Part shown: positions 26,553 to 36,656 of the stretch, piece by piece | How positions within the stretch are numbered: the stretch's first letter is position 1 | Layout of the letters: the number at the start of each line of letters is the position of its first letter | Notes under the pieces: generated by a model | The model's database searches: none | What the model saw: only the letters and a program-made list of their open reading frames with translations | Told to the model about the DNA's origin: nothing | From: Cytophagaceae bacterium | Lineage (GTDB): Bacteria > Bacteroidota > Bacteroidia > Cytophagales > UBA9547 | Reading direction: 5' to 3' | NCBI GenBank assembly: GCA_027488865.1 | Contig: JAIYAU010000005.1 | Coordinates: forward strand, 1 to 62,737 | Length of the DNA stretch: 62,737 nt | Program-made: the position numbers and the translations under genes

Positions 26553-27782
26553 TTAAAAATTGAAACCAGCAGCTTTTAGGTCGTTCCAATAGCCTGGATA
26601 AGATTTTTGTACTACTTCTGGATGTTGTATGGTAATGTCTCCCAACATAGCCAAAGGAGCAAAAGCCATTGCCATGCGGTGGTCATCATATGTGGCAATA
26701 TGAATGCTTGAATTAATTACCACTTGATTGGATGATTTTACTTCAAAATAGCCTTGTTCAGAAGTTTCTGTCATGGTGGCACCATATTTACCAATCTCGT
26801 TTTGCAAGGCAGTTATGCGGTCAGTTTCTTTTATTCTAAGGCTTTCCAGTCCTTTAATTCTTAGGCTAATTCCCTTGGCAGCAGCAAATGCCACCACAGT
26901 TTGTGCTAAGTCAGGGCAATCACTAAAATCGATAAAGGCCTCTTTCGCAGCAGTTTTACGAGTTAACACCACACCATTATGATTAAAAACAGCTTTTACC
27001 CCAAGTTCATCCATTATTTTAACTATGGCACTATCGCCTTGTAAAGAGTTTTCTTTAAGGCCAATCAATTCTATTTCCGCATCTTCACTAAGGCCAACAA
27101 TGCTAAACCAGTAACTAGCGCCAGACCAGTCAGATTCAATGGTATATTCGTTAGTAATATATGCTTGTTTTGGTACCACAATCACATTTTCACCTTCCCA
27201 GTAAGAATTTACACCAAAATGTCGCATTAAATCTAAAGTCATTTCAATATAAGGTCGTGACGAAATCTTGCCCGTTAGTTCTAGTTTAATGCCCTCAGGT
27301 AATAGAACAGAAGACATTAAAATTGCGGAAATGTATTGGCTACTTACATCTCCTTTTATCTGCAAATGATTATGTCCGCTGAATTGAAATGGTTGGATTT
27401 TGATGGGTGGATAACCATCCTTATTGAGGTATTCAATTTGCGCTCCAAGGGTTCTTAAAGCATCTACCAGTATGCCAATTGGGCGCTCGCACATGCGTGC
27501 TGTTCCCGTAAGAATCTTATCTGCACCACTTAACGCAAAATAGGCAGTAAGGAACCGCATGGTGGTGCCTGCATCTATTACATCAAGTAGTTGTTCGTTG
27601 GAAGATAGCAATCGCAACATGGTTTGAGTATCTCGAGCCTCTGATAAATTGTGTAATATACAGCTATTGCCACTTACAGCTTTGATTATCAACGCTCTAT
27701 TGCTTTCGCTCTTGGAAGACACCAATTTTATACTTGCTTTAATTTTACCTTTAGGCCTCGATACGATTATAGACTCTTGCAT
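26553..27782 (-). CDS. aroA: 3-phosphoshikimate 1-carboxyvinyltransferase (EPSP synthase)
   Basis: AroA transfers the enolpyruvyl group of phosphoenolpyruvate to shikimate-3-phosphate, the penultimate step to chorismate. The 409 residues keep family motifs: SSKSESNRALII near the start, IDAGTTMRFLTAY, the central IKGDVSSQYISAILM, LRIKETDR, and DDHRMAMAFAPLA near the end. The frame extends eleven codons further upstream, but the ATG at 27782 (MQESIIVSRPKG) is preferred as matching the conserved N-terminus. It heads a possible aroA-yjjG-lytS-lytTR run on the minus strand and diverges from the ThiD-like gene. Confidence 0.95.
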   Translation of the reverse strand: MQESIIVSRPKGKIKASIKLVSSKSESNRALIIKAVSGNSCILHNLSEARDTQTMLRLLSSNEQLLDVIDAGTTMRFLTAYFALSGADKILTGTARMCERPIGILVDALRTLGAQIEYLNKDGYPPIKIQPFQFSGHNHLQIKGDVSSQYISAILMSSVLLPEGIKLELTGKISSRPYIEMTLDLMRHFGVNSYWEGENVIVVPKQAYITNEYTIESDWSGASYWFSIVGLSEDAEIELIGLKENSLQGDSAIVKIMDELGVKAVFNHNGVVLTRKTAAKEAFIDFSDCPDLAQTVVAFAAAKGISLRIKGLESLRIKETDRITALQNEIGKYGATMTETSEQGYFEVKSSNQVVINSSIHIATYDDHRMAMAFAPLAMLGDITIQHPEVVQKSYPGYWNDLKAAGFNF

Positions 27783-27954
27783 TTTAATTAATATTTTCAA
27801 AAAATTAAGGAGCAAAGTTTATAATTTACTTTTGATAAAATTAACTTTGAGGTAATAATTTTTAACAAATTATTAAAATTATTAAAAACGCCACCCGACA
27901 TGTCCGTCGAATCGCTCTTTTAATTTACTCACCATATATATAAACACATTAAAA

Positions 27955-28713
27955 TTGCCTAGATCAAGACCATTTGTATTGAGTATTGCTGGTAACGACC
28001 CAAGTGCTGGTGCAGGACTTATAGCAGATATTAAAACCATTGAAGCAAATAAGGCCTATGGTTTAGCAGTATCTACCTGTATAACCTATCAAACAGAAAA
28101 TAAATTTGAAGGGGTAGACTGGCTTAATACTGGCCAAATTCTACGACAAATTCAAATTTTGCTTTCTCAATATAAAATAAACACAGTCAAGATCGGTATT
28201 GTAGAAGATTTTCAGCAACTACTAGCAATTGTTGAAGTTTTAAATGATTATAATCCAAAAATAAAGATAATATGGGATCCTGTATTGGCTGCTTCAGCGG
28301 GTTATGAATTTCACAATTCAGTCAACCAAGCTCTTTTTGAAAAGATATGTAGTTTACTATACCTTATAACACCCAACTGGGAAGAAATCAAGCGCCTTTA
28401 CCCAGATAAAGAACCCTTAGAGGCTGGCAAACATCTGCAAAATTATTGTAGCGTCTACTTAAAAGGAGGACATAACGCGCAAGATATTGGATTGGACCAT
28501 TTGTTTTATCACAACAGCTCAAAGATCCAACATTTTAGAGCCAAATCCATCAGTAACTATCCTAAACATGGATCAGGTTGTGTTTTTTCATCTGCATTGG
28601 CAGCTAATCTTGCCAATGGTTTTCCACTTCATAAAGCTTGCCTCAAAGCCAAAGGATACACTTCTAATTTTTTAAATAGTAATGTTTATATGCTAGGTTG
28701 GCATAAAATTTAG
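27955..28713 (+). CDS. thiD: ThiD-like hydroxymethylpyrimidine/phosphomethylpyrimidine kinase
   Basis: A ribokinase-fold kinase of 252 residues. ThiD phosphorylates HMP and then HMP-P to give the pyrimidine diphosphate for thiamine synthesis. Hallmarks are LSIAGNDPSAGAGL at the N-terminus, WDPVLAASAG, KGGH and the anion-hole segment HGSGCVFSSALAAN. The start is TTG at 27955: the frame is open from about 27886, and no ATG or GTG precedes the conserved opening. Other thi genes are not nearby. Pyridoxal kinase activity in the same fold cannot be fully excluded. Confidence 0.85.
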   Translation: MPRSRPFVLSIAGNDPSAGAGLIADIKTIEANKAYGLAVSTCITYQTENKFEGVDWLNTGQILRQIQILLSQYKINTVKIGIVEDFQQLLAIVEVLNDYNPKIKIIWDPVLAASAGYEFHNSVNQALFEKICSLLYLITPNWEEIKRLYPDKEPLEAGKHLQNYCSVYLKGGHNAQDIGLDHLFYHNSSKIQHFRAKSISNYPKHGSGCVFSSALAANLANGFPLHKACLKAKGYTSNFLNSNVYMLGWHKI

Positions 28714-28786
28714 AATAATATGTCAAAGAGGAATATCCTAGTTAGAATATGGGAAAACACCTCATATCTAGCATAATAAAAAAAAA

Positions 28787-28807
28787 GCACCCTTGAAACA
28801 AGGGTGT
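28787..28807. terminator. Bidirectional terminator after the ThiD-like gene
   Basis: A 9-bp stem (gcacccttg with caagggtgt, one G-T pair) closes an AAA loop. It is preceded by nine A at 28778-28786, a U-tract for minus-strand transcription, and followed by ATTTTCT on the plus strand. It serves the convergent ThiD-like and PKD-protein genes. Confidence 0.75.
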
Positions 28808-28861
28808 ATTTTCTAATCGTTTTCCTGGTTTAATTAACCTTAAATACCGTTTACGTATCAC

Positions 28862-31534
28862 TTATTCAACTAGCAGCTTAATAAGACGCGTTTCTGTTTC
28901 GTTAAATAATTTCAATATATATATTCCTTTAACTAAATCATTAGCGACAAAATCCTTTTTGAAGGCAATCAGGCCATTACGAACAACTTCACCTGTGGAA
29001 CTTATAAGTTCATAATCTATATTGGATTCTATTCCAGTAATCACACTAAAATTGCCATCGATACTGGGATTAGGATACACTTTCACTAATTCTAAAGAAC
29101 TTGATTGAATATTTAATGAAATAATGTCAGAGTAAGAATAAGATCCGTCTACATCTACTTGTTTAATTCTATAATATGCAATTCCCGCAGAAACACTAGG
29201 ATCAATAAATTCATAATTATTGACATTAGTACTTGTGCCCGCGCCTAACACCTTAGCAATATACTCAAAACCACCGTTACCAACTTTCTTTTCTATTTCA
29301 TAATAAGCATTGTCTTTTTCCCAAGAGGTTTTCCATTGTACCAAGCCCTCTTTATTTACAGAAGTTGATATAAAATGAACTGGTAAAGGACAAGTAAAAT
29401 TAATTGTCCCAACATTAGAACAAGGATAATCAGTAAAAGTGGTAGTGGTAAGTGTATAATTGAAGTCACCCGCGACTAGACCATAACCAGCTGTTACGTT
29501 CGTATGATGTGTAAGTGCACCTTGTGCGTCTGAAATGTTGCCGAAGCCAGAATAGTTTTTTAATTTATAGGCAGTACCAGAAGAAGTGAAAATAATTTCA
29601 TAACTACCCGCAGCCAAGTCAAGGTTAACATTTTCAAGAAATTGTGTACCTGAGCCAGTTCCGAGCACAACCACATTATTACGAACATTGGACCATACAG
29701 TTTTGCCACTGGTAACATGTACAATTTTTACAGTTAAATTCTCGGTTATGTTGGTGGCATTCCAAGTTGGTGCGCCAGAGGCCCATTTGAAATTAGTCAG
29801 TCTTAACAAACTTTTATTTACACTAAATGCCATTTTATAAATAGACACATCAGAGTTACTTGGATATCCTGAGGGACCATTATTCAAGTTAATGGCAGAG
29901 GCCGTTGTGGTAGTATTGACTGTTTTTACATAAACCGGGCCATCTAAAAGCGGTAAAGCCACATTCGTAGCTCCTTGAGCTATAATGTTGGTCATGGCAG
30001 CATTGCTGGACCACACATATTTAAATGGTGATACAGCTGGTGCAGCAGAAGTAATATTACCTCTAACTGGTGCACAAGTTACATTACCAGCAGGATTTAA
30101 AACTTCATTCACCTTAACAATGGATGAATCTTTATAGATGTAATTGCAGTTGTCTTTAATTGTAACTAATACTTTGTACGTTCCTACAGTATTATAAGTA
30201 TGTGATGGCGCAGCAGTAGTATATTCTATGGATGTGTTAAGATTGGCATCAATATTCCATTTATACTCTGACACTACTCCATTAAAATCCACGTCGAACG
30301 CAAATGGGTTTCCTGCGCATACTTGGTCAAAATCAATCCCAGTTGTGGCAGATTTTACCTTAACAGAACTAGTTAAAAAATTTCTTAAAACAGGAGGAAG
30401 TCCATGACCAGGCCAAGAAGATATACTTCCATTGGTATTTGCATATTTGAGACGTTCATAACCACATCCAACCCCAAATACGTCAGGATTGTTTATTACA
30501 CTTACACCTCCACCATTATTTCCCCAATCTTTATGCATAGTTGCATAAACCTTACCATCAGGTCCTAGTTGTATAGCGCACAATCTGTTAACACCACCTG
30601 TTGGTCCAGCATTTTCCACAATATACCTAGCTCCAGCGTTATTTACATTAGCAGGAACGGAAATATCGAATTGATAAATTCTATGTACCGCGGGGGAACC
30701 CGATTCTCCTAAAAGGGTAACGTACAAAATGTTACCATTTGGTGAAAATTCACTATAATAAGTTTGGCTTGATTCAAAGTTCGTAATATCGTGTGTAAGA
30801 CCAGTAACCACCCCTGTACTATTATTAAAAGAAACTATTTGAACGTTCGTTTGTCCAAACATGGCATGGGAAATTCTGTTAAAGCATGAATTAACCTTAA
30901 AAGAACCAATATCATTATTGGCAGACGCCCCTACTGCATAATTATTAGGCCCGGTAAATCCTGAATTGGTTAGCCGATATACGATATAGTTATTGCTACT
31001 TTTTTCATGTCCTACAATCCAATAGCCATTGGCCTGATCTGGTACAACTGTTAAAGCTTGAGTAACACTACCTGTATGTAACGCAGTATTTGCTGTACCA
31101 ACCAAGGTAGCATTGGCGGGAGTGGTAGCTGAAAATCTAGTATAATCAATCCCAGTAGCCACATTACTACCCGCCCCTCCAGAGCGTTTTACATTGAGAT
31201 GAACATAATTACCTGCTAAGCCAGGCCAAGGAACTATGATGGTTTGAGAGGTACTATAACCACCAGTCAATGAAGTTAAAGTTGTACCATTCCCGCGATA
31301 CAAATTAACAGCATCTCCATAAGCTAGTAATGTTCCATCAGCTGCACAAATTGAGCTGGAACCTTCACCCTCGCCGCTTGATGTTGCATTAGAACCATTT
31401 GTCAATACGGTAGGCGGAGTGGTGTTAAAGTTTAGACCAAATTTTTCTCCAAAATACCAAACATTGGCCTCACCTTGTCCGAATATTCTAGAAATCCAAC
31501 AGAAAAAAATTAGAATAAGTAGTCCTTTCTTCAT
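28862..31534 (-). CDS. Large PKD-domain protein with T9SS type A sorting domain
   Basis: After a signal peptide (MKKGLLILIFFCWISRIFG) come about 380 residues of beta-propeller-like repeats (VWYFGEKFGLNF, NGYWIVGHEKSSN, YYSEFSPNGNILYVT). A PKD domain lies at about 395-475 (HTYNTVGTYKVLVTIKD), then further beta-sandwich regions. The last 80 or so residues are a type A sorting domain with VKVYPNPSIDGNF and a terminal RLIKLLVE. The protein should cross the outer membrane by T9SS and be anchored or released. Related Bacteroidota proteins are large adhesin-like or gliding-associated secreted proteins. No enzymatic site is evident. Confidence 0.85.
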   Translation of the reverse strand: MKKGLLILIFFCWISRIFGQGEANVWYFGEKFGLNFNTTPPTVLTNGSNATSSGEGEGSSSICAADGTLLAYGDAVNLYRGNGTTLTSLTGGYSTSQTIIVPWPGLAGNYVHLNVKRSGGAGSNVATGIDYTRFSATTPANATLVGTANTALHTGSVTQALTVVPDQANGYWIVGHEKSSNNYIVYRLTNSGFTGPNNYAVGASANNDIGSFKVNSCFNRISHAMFGQTNVQIVSFNNSTGVVTGLTHDITNFESSQTYYSEFSPNGNILYVTLLGESGSPAVHRIYQFDISVPANVNNAGARYIVENAGPTGGVNRLCAIQLGPDGKVYATMHKDWGNNGGGVSVINNPDVFGVGCGYERLKYANTNGSISSWPGHGLPPVLRNFLTSSVKVKSATTGIDFDQVCAGNPFAFDVDFNGVVSEYKWNIDANLNTSIEYTTAAPSHTYNTVGTYKVLVTIKDNCNYIYKDSSIVKVNEVLNPAGNVTCAPVRGNITSAAPAVSPFKYVWSSNAAMTNIIAQGATNVALPLLDGPVYVKTVNTTTTASAINLNNGPSGYPSNSDVSIYKMAFSVNKSLLRLTNFKWASGAPTWNATNITENLTVKIVHVTSGKTVWSNVRNNVVVLGTGSGTQFLENVNLDLAAGSYEIIFTSSGTAYKLKNYSGFGNISDAQGALTHHTNVTAGYGLVAGDFNYTLTTTTFTDYPCSNVGTINFTCPLPVHFISTSVNKEGLVQWKTSWEKDNAYYEIEKKVGNGGFEYIAKVLGAGTSTNVNNYEFIDPSVSAGIAYYRIKQVDVDGSYSYSDIISLNIQSSSLELVKVYPNPSIDGNFSVITGIESNIDYELISSTGEVVRNGLIAFKKDFVANDLVKGIYILKLFNETETRLIKLLVE

Positions 31535-31573
31535 AAATCACTTGAATTATAGTTATTTTTAATTAAACCTACT

Positions 31574-31606
31574 CAAACTTACAAATAGCTAAGTATAGGA
31601 GAGCAA
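31574..31606 (-). promoter_or_regulatory. Candidate promoter of the PKD-protein gene
   Basis: On the minus strand, TAAGTTTG (31581 to 31574) matches the TAnnTTTG -7 element about 40 bases before the start codon. A TTG at 31606-31604 lies 22 bases further upstream. Confidence 0.4.
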
Positions 31607-31771
31607 CGGGAAATTAAATAACAATGAAAAACAAGTATTATTGTGCTAAAAATTAAAGCCAAAAATCACTTATTAATACCAATAATTATGTTTAAAATCA
31701 AATAAAAAATAAGTTAAAGGCTATTCTGTATCACCTTATAACGGATTGTTTTTTTCCAGTAAAAAATATTA

Positions 31772-32635
31772 CTATTTAGCCTTGGCTAAGAAAATTTTTC
31801 TAGCTTCGTTAGTAATTAAAAAGTCCTTATCATTAATGAATAATATCCCTTCGACCTGCCCAACTTGTGGTAATTTAATTACTTTGTAATGGCTTTTTAA
31901 ACTGACCTGGTTATCTATAGCAAACAAATAAACTGAGTTATAGCTAAGTAAAGCAAGCTTGGTCTGTGAAGGGTTTATGCTTGCGCTGGTAATCATACCT
32001 GTTAAGTAAATGCTATCTAGTAGTTTAGCTTTGTATCTACCCGCCTTGGTAGGAAGCTGATATAACTTTACTTTCTTATTGCCTCGATTTTTTGAAAAAA
32101 GATATAAATGACCATTAAAGTAAATGAATGCTTCACAATCAAAGTTTTTGAAAGCCTTTTTTGGAGGAAATTCATATTGATCGGGATACGAAAAATGAAT
32201 AGTGTCAATTTTAGAAAAATTACTATTTACCTTATAGATTCTTAAATTTTTACGTTTATTGTTGTTGTTACCAAAATCCCCGAGATAGTGATTTCCTTGT
32301 TGATCACTACAGATTTCTTCAAAATCTACAAATTTAGCTTTTGAAATCTCCACTTCAGATTTGAGAATGCCCTTGCGATTGATTTCGTACAAATGATTAT
32401 CTGGACCATCGTTGTGCGTCCAAAAGGTAGAATCTGTTGCTCGGGTTATTCCTGAACTTTCATCAATCTTCTTGTCTAATTTACCAATGATTTTGATTTT
32501 ATATTGACCTGTTGTAATGGTTTTAAAATCAAATGGGAAGTCCTTGTCGCAACTTGTAATAATAAAAATCAGTACCAACCAATGAGCCAGTGATTGACCG
32601 AGTTTGGTAACTTTATTGCGGATTAGTGACACCAT
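31772..32635 (-). CDS. Propeller-like lipoprotein, unknown function
   Basis: The 287-residue protein has a long hydrophobic N-terminus ending in IFIITSC, a likely lipobox with cysteine near residue 29. The mature part holds repeated short strands such as STFWTHNDGPDNHLYEINR, HYLGDFGNNN and YLFSKNRGNK, consistent with a beta-propeller. It recalls SdiA-regulated or esterase-like propeller lipoproteins, but no family is certain. The gene starts 46 bases after purQ on the same strand and may be transcribed with it. Function unknown. Confidence 0.6.
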   Translation of the reverse strand: MVSLIRNKVTKLGQSLAHWLVLIFIITSCDKDFPFDFKTITTGQYKIKIIGKLDKKIDESSGITRATDSTFWTHNDGPDNHLYEINRKGILKSEVEISKAKFVDFEEICSDQQGNHYLGDFGNNNNKRKNLRIYKVNSNFSKIDTIHFSYPDQYEFPPKKAFKNFDCEAFIYFNGHLYLFSKNRGNKKVKLYQLPTKAGRYKAKLLDSIYLTGMITSASINPSQTKLALLSYNSVYLFAIDNQVSLKSHYKVIKLPQVGQVEGILFINDKDFLITNEARKIFLAKAK

Positions 32636-32681
32636 CTATATACTGTGGTGAAGTAGAATGGTGTAAATATATCAAGGTAAT

Positions 32682-33368
32682 TTACACCAATGACAAAAAT
32701 GATTCGAAAATAACCTTGCCATCCTGATTGCCCAAAATACTGCTAGCAGCACGCTCAGGATGTGGCATCATTCCAAAAACATTTTTATTTCGATTTGACA
32801 CCCCAGCTATGTTTTCAAGAGAACCATTTGGATTTGCCTCTGGGGTAATACTGCCGTTTTTGTCACAATACCTAAATATAACTTGATCGTTATCATTAAG
32901 TGACTTTAGGGTGTCTTCATCGGTGAAATAACGACCCTCCGCGTGTGCAATAGGTATTTGCAACGCTTGATTCTTATTAAGCCCTTTACTTATAATTGAC
33001 GATGTTGAAGCCGGTGTTATATAAATGTTTTTACAGTTAAACTTTTGGTGATCGTTTCTGAGCAATGCACCAGGAACTAAACCTGACTCGGCCAGAATCT
33101 GAAAACCATTACAAACCCCTAGCACATATCCACCTTTGTTGGCATGATTAATTACCTCATTCATGATTGGTGAAAAACGAGCAATTGCTCCTGAACGCAA
33201 ATAATCACCATAAGAAAACCCACCTGGAAGTACTATAAAATCGCAACCTTCCAGATCATGGCTTTTGTGCCAAAGTTTTACAGTTTCTAGGCCCAGTTCA
33301 TTTTGTAAGACAAATACCATGTCTTCATCACAATTAGAACCCGGAAAAACAACTACACCAAACTTCAT
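32682..33368 (-). CDS. purQ: Phosphoribosylformylglycinamidine synthase, glutaminase subunit
   Basis: PurQ releases ammonia from glutamine for conversion of FGAR to FGAM by PurL. The 228-residue class I glutamine amidotransferase has VVFPGSNCDEDM at the N-terminus, the nucleophile C86 in GVCNGFQIL, and MMPHPERA with the catalytic histidine. A separate PurQ implies the three-part PurS/PurL/PurQ enzyme rather than the long fused PurL. Neither partner is in the window. The gene follows the PpiD-like gene by 24 bases, suggesting co-transcription with a folding factor. Confidence 0.95.
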   Translation of the reverse strand: MKFGVVVFPGSNCDEDMVFVLQNELGLETVKLWHKSHDLEGCDFIVLPGGFSYGDYLRSGAIARFSPIMNEVINHANKGGYVLGVCNGFQILAESGLVPGALLRNDHQKFNCKNIYITPASTSSIISKGLNKNQALQIPIAHAEGRYFTDEDTLKSLNDNDQVIFRYCDKNGSITPEANPNGSLENIAGVSNRNKNVFGMMPHPERAASSILGNQDGKVIFESFLSLV

Positions 33369-33392
33369 AAGGTATTAATGGGTGTTAAGAAA

Positions 33393-35519
33393 CTAATAAA
33401 ACTTGTAACGATTATCTTTTACATTTGAAGCTTCTTTTATTGCTTCAGTAGCCTGATAACCAACACTATATGATTGGCTTTGTATGGCTGTGGTACGATT
33501 TTGCGTATAATCAGCTATTTCAGCTGCTGGGATTTGCTCAATCACCTCTAAGATCGCCACGCCATTTTCGCCAGCAAATGCCTTTGTTCTTTTTCCCTTT
33601 TTCAATCCAAATACTTTGCCTGTAGCCACCGGGTCAAATCCTAGGTTAGGAATAGAACCACCTTGAAGATTAACATCATTAGCGGTATTCACTTGGGCAT
33701 CTGCACCATATGACTTTTGTATATCTTCAAGTGTGGCTCCTTTTAGGCCACTCAACTTGTCAATAATAATTTTGGCCTTTTCCTCGTTACGTACTTTAGT
33801 AGTAAGTTCATCTTTATAATCTTCAATCTTGCCTGTGCCTTTGTCACGTTTTTTGGTAACCAAACAAACTACGTAGTTATTTTCAGGATCGAAAATTGGA
33901 GACACCTTACCTACCTTGGCTTCATCAAATGCCCATCTTACAATGTTCCTTGCATTGGAAAGTGCGTTTATATTTTGGGCATTTTTAGTGATATTATCGG
34001 CTTTTTGTTTAAATAAGTTTAAAGAGTCTTTTTTGATTGCTTTGTTAAAACTCTCTTCATCTTTAGCCTCTGATGCAAAGGCAGTAGCTTTATTGTATAC
34101 GGCATCTCTAGTAGCTTCACTAGCACTTAATTGTCGTTCTATTGAAAATAGGGCAAACTTTTTGTTGCTCTTAGGCTCAGTAACTTTTATAATATGATAT
34201 CCAAAGTCAGTTTCTATTGGCTGCGGAATCAAACCAGGTGAGCCTTTATCAAACGCAGCTTTGTTAAATTCTTTCACCATCATCCCTTCGCTAAACCAGC
34301 CAAGATCTCCACCATTACGCGCAGAACCTGGGTCGGTGCTCAGTTGCATGGCTAATATTTCAAATGGTTCTCCTTTTTGTAATTTGGCGATGGTCTCTTT
34401 TGCTTTTTTCAATGCTTCAGCTTTTTGCTCTGGTGTTGCAGTTGCACGGCGAGCTTCAAATAGTATATGACTTGCTTTGATAGAATAAATAGTATCCTTT
34501 CTTTCCTCAGCTACTTTATAAATTTTGTATGAATTACCTTCCAAAAACGGTCCATAAACCGAATCTATTTGAATGTTAGAAACTCTTTGAAGAAAAGCAG
34601 GAGGGAGTTGACCACGATTAGCCAAAAGCGTGTTGTTTTGAGAATCTGAATTACCGTTGGCAAATGCTGTGTCATTCTCAGCAGTTATAAATTGTGTTTT
34701 CAAATCTGCCATATCCTGGACTGTTTTTAGGGTGTCCTCAGCAGAAGGGGTTATTGGGAAAGCCACATATTCTAGGCCAACACTTTCATCAGCTTTATAA
34801 CGATCTTTGTTGTTATTCAAATATTCTTCTAGTTGTCCATCAGACACCTTAACTGTAGAATCAGCCAATGTGTAGTACGGAACATACAAGAATTTAACAT
34901 TTGCTTTTGTATTTTGTGCTACATGGTCACGTTTAGCTTCGTCTTTGGTAACATAAACCGAAGCTTTAAGCAAGTTTTCATATTTAGTACGATATCTTTC
35001 TTGTAACAATTGTTTTTCAAATGCTACCCAAGATAATTGTTGCTCTGCCGGAAGTTTTTGAAAATTTTGTAAGTATAAGATTATTTGAGTTCGGTCGAAC
35101 TGGCCAGTTTGTGGATTGGTAAAGTACTGTTTAATGCTGGCGTTAACGTTTTTACCTTGGATGTAATCATATTTTTCTTCAGCAGTTACAGTTAAACCCA
35201 ACTTTTCAGCTTCTGCTTTTACACCATATTCAAACAAAAATTCAGACCAAGCCTGTTCGCGAATGCTATTCATTTCTTGGTCATTAGGACTTTTTTTATT
35301 GTTGAGAATGAAATTATTTTTAAGCTCATCTACCTTGGCCTCAAATACTTCTCGTTTAATTTTATTTCCGTTAATTTCCCCCAGTTTGTTCTGGTCGGCA
35401 TTGAGTAAAAAAGAATTTGAAGATACTAAATCTCCACCAACTATGAAAAGTAATAATCCTAAAGCAATAACTGTAACTGCAATTCCTGATTTTTCCCTGA
35501 TTTTGCCTATAAGAGCCAT
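33393..35519 (-). CDS. PpiD/SurA-like periplasmic peptidyl-prolyl isomerase
   Basis: The 708-residue protein has an N-terminal membrane anchor (about 12-33, [16 protein letters not shown]), a SurA-N-like chaperone region, and a parvulin (PpiC) domain at about 345-455. The parvulin domain shows [29 protein letters not shown] and FGYHIIKV. A second, degenerate isomerase-like part may follow. PpiD-type proteins help newly exported proteins fold at the inner membrane. It is followed 24 bases later by purQ. The layout matches E. coli PpiD, though SurA-like naming is also used in Bacteroidota. Confidence 0.92.
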   Translation of the reverse strand: MALIGKIREKSGIAVTVIALGLLLFIVGGDLVSSNSFLLNADQNKLGEINGNKIKREVFEAKVDELKNNFILNNKKSPNDQEMNSIREQAWSEFLFEYGVKAEAEKLGLTVTAEEKYDYIQGKNVNASIKQYFTNPQTGQFDRTQIILYLQNFQKLPAEQQLSWVAFEKQLLQERYRTKYENLLKASVYVTKDEAKRDHVAQNTKANVKFLYVPYYTLADSTVKVSDGQLEEYLNNNKDRYKADESVGLEYVAFPITPSAEDTLKTVQDMADLKTQFITAENDTAFANGNSDSQNNTLLANRGQLPPAFLQRVSNIQIDSVYGPFLEGNSYKIYKVAEERKDTIYSIKASHILFEARRATATPEQKAEALKKAKETIAKLQKGEPFEILAMQLSTDPGSARNGGDLGWFSEGMMVKEFNKAAFDKGSPGLIPQPIETDFGYHIIKVTEPKSNKKFALFSIERQLSASEATRDAVYNKATAFASEAKDEESFNKAIKKDSLNLFKQKADNITKNAQNINALSNARNIVRWAFDEAKVGKVSPIFDPENNYVVCLVTKKRDKGTGKIEDYKDELTTKVRNEEKAKIIIDKLSGLKGATLEDIQKSYGADAQVNTANDVNLQGGSIPNLGFDPVATGKVFGLKKGKRTKAFAGENGVAILEVIEQIPAAEIADYTQNRTTAIQSQSYSVGYQATEAIKEASNVKDNRYKFY

Positions 35520-35548
35520 GTAATGATATTTTTAAAAAAAACGCGGTG

Positions 35549-35579
35549 CAAAGTAAAGAGATTCAACGGTAAAAACAAA
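35549..35579 (-). promoter_or_regulatory. Candidate promoter of the PpiD-like gene
   Basis: Minus-strand TTTG (35579-35576), a 20-base spacer and TACTTTG (35555-35549) give the same shape as the candidate upstream of dnaX, one base short of TAnnTTTG. It lies 30 bases before the start codon. Confidence 0.4.
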
Positions 35580-35626
35580 ATAATCAAACATGCTAAGTTT
35601 ATTCTATTCAATAATATCTGTTAAGA

Positions 35627-36598
35627 TCAAATTACCAAATGTGCTTTTTCTTTGGCAATGCCTATCTGGGCAACTGTGCCAGAGTTAAACCTAAGATGAT
35701 CCGTTTCTATGCCGTCGCTAAAAATTACACCGTAGTTTGGCATTCGTGATTCAAGTTGTAAAGGTGAATTGGCATGGATAAACCCATTGGTAATATTAGT
35801 TTGACTTTTCTTACTAGCAAAGGGTTCTCGTACCACAAACATAAGCTTTTCTGTATCCCAAGGTAGCTGAAATGGATTTTTTTGCTCTTGTGGCGGATTA
35901 ATTACAGTTTTTACCATACTTTTTGTATTTGAAAACTTTTGTTTATCCATGATACCCGAAGCCATATTGTATACCGAACTTAACCAACCGGTAGATCCTG
36001 CGCCTGTTGAAATAATGATACCACTTGATGAATGTTCTTCAGACTCATTGTTATACGATATCGTGTACCTTGAAGAAATGTGAGAAGCTGCGCCAATATA
36101 AAAGTCATTAAATGCCAACAAACGCTGTCCATCGTTTAACCGCGCTTCAGCCATAGTAACTTGTTTTTGTTCGTACTTGCCAGACATGACACGCTCTACA
36201 GCATGTAGCGCATTATGTGCTTGAAAAGGAAGCAATACACCATCGTAGCGATCAGGATCTGGGTTAACACCTATAATTGGTATTCCATGTGCATATTTTG
36301 CTGTATTGGCCACTAAACCATCTTGACCTATTACAATAATTAGTTGATTTTCACTAAAAATATAATTCGGCAAGAAGGATCTATCTATTATTTTATTTTT
36401 AATGTTTCTAGTTATTTCTTTTTGCAATACTGAAATAGCGTCGTAAAAATGCTCATGCTCCTCCTCATAATCTTCAAACTTACCACCTGATTTTTCCACA
36501 TAAAATGATGCCTGCGCTTTGGTATTAAAGCGCTCCACTAAGGTCTCAACTCTGGTTTTATTCTTTACAATAATGGCATATTCAATCTTAGAATTCAT
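35627..36598 (-). CDS. NAD-kinase-like protein
   Basis: The 323-residue protein has the ATP-NAD kinase fold pattern. The GGDG loop appears as GQDG at 91-94, followed by IPIIGVNPDPDRYDG. The substrate motif NE appears as ND at 164-165, and the third motif reads STGAGSTGW at 197-205. The catalytic aspartate is kept but the flanking residues differ from typical NAD kinase, so another substrate or a lost activity is possible. A separate housekeeping NAD kinase is expected elsewhere in the genome. It lies 58 bases downstream of an SPFH-domain gene on the same strand, suggesting a functional pair. Confidence 0.7.
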   Translation of the reverse strand: MNSKIEYAIIVKNKTRVETLVERFNTKAQASFYVEKSGGKFEDYEEEHEHFYDAISVLQKEITRNIKNKIIDRSFLPNYIFSENQLIIVIGQDGLVANTAKYAHGIPIIGVNPDPDRYDGVLLPFQAHNALHAVERVMSGKYEQKQVTMAEARLNDGQRLLAFNDFYIGAASHISSRYTISYNNESEEHSSSGIIISTGAGSTGWLSSVYNMASGIMDKQKFSNTKSMVKTVINPPQEQKNPFQLPWDTEKLMFVVREPFASKKSQTNITNGFIHANSPLQLESRMPNYGVIFSDGIETDHLRFNSGTVAQIGIAKEKAHLVI

Positions 36599-36656
36599 TA
36601 TAAATACTTAGTAATCATAGTTAAATATCAAAAGGAGAAAACTTGTTAATCAAGAT

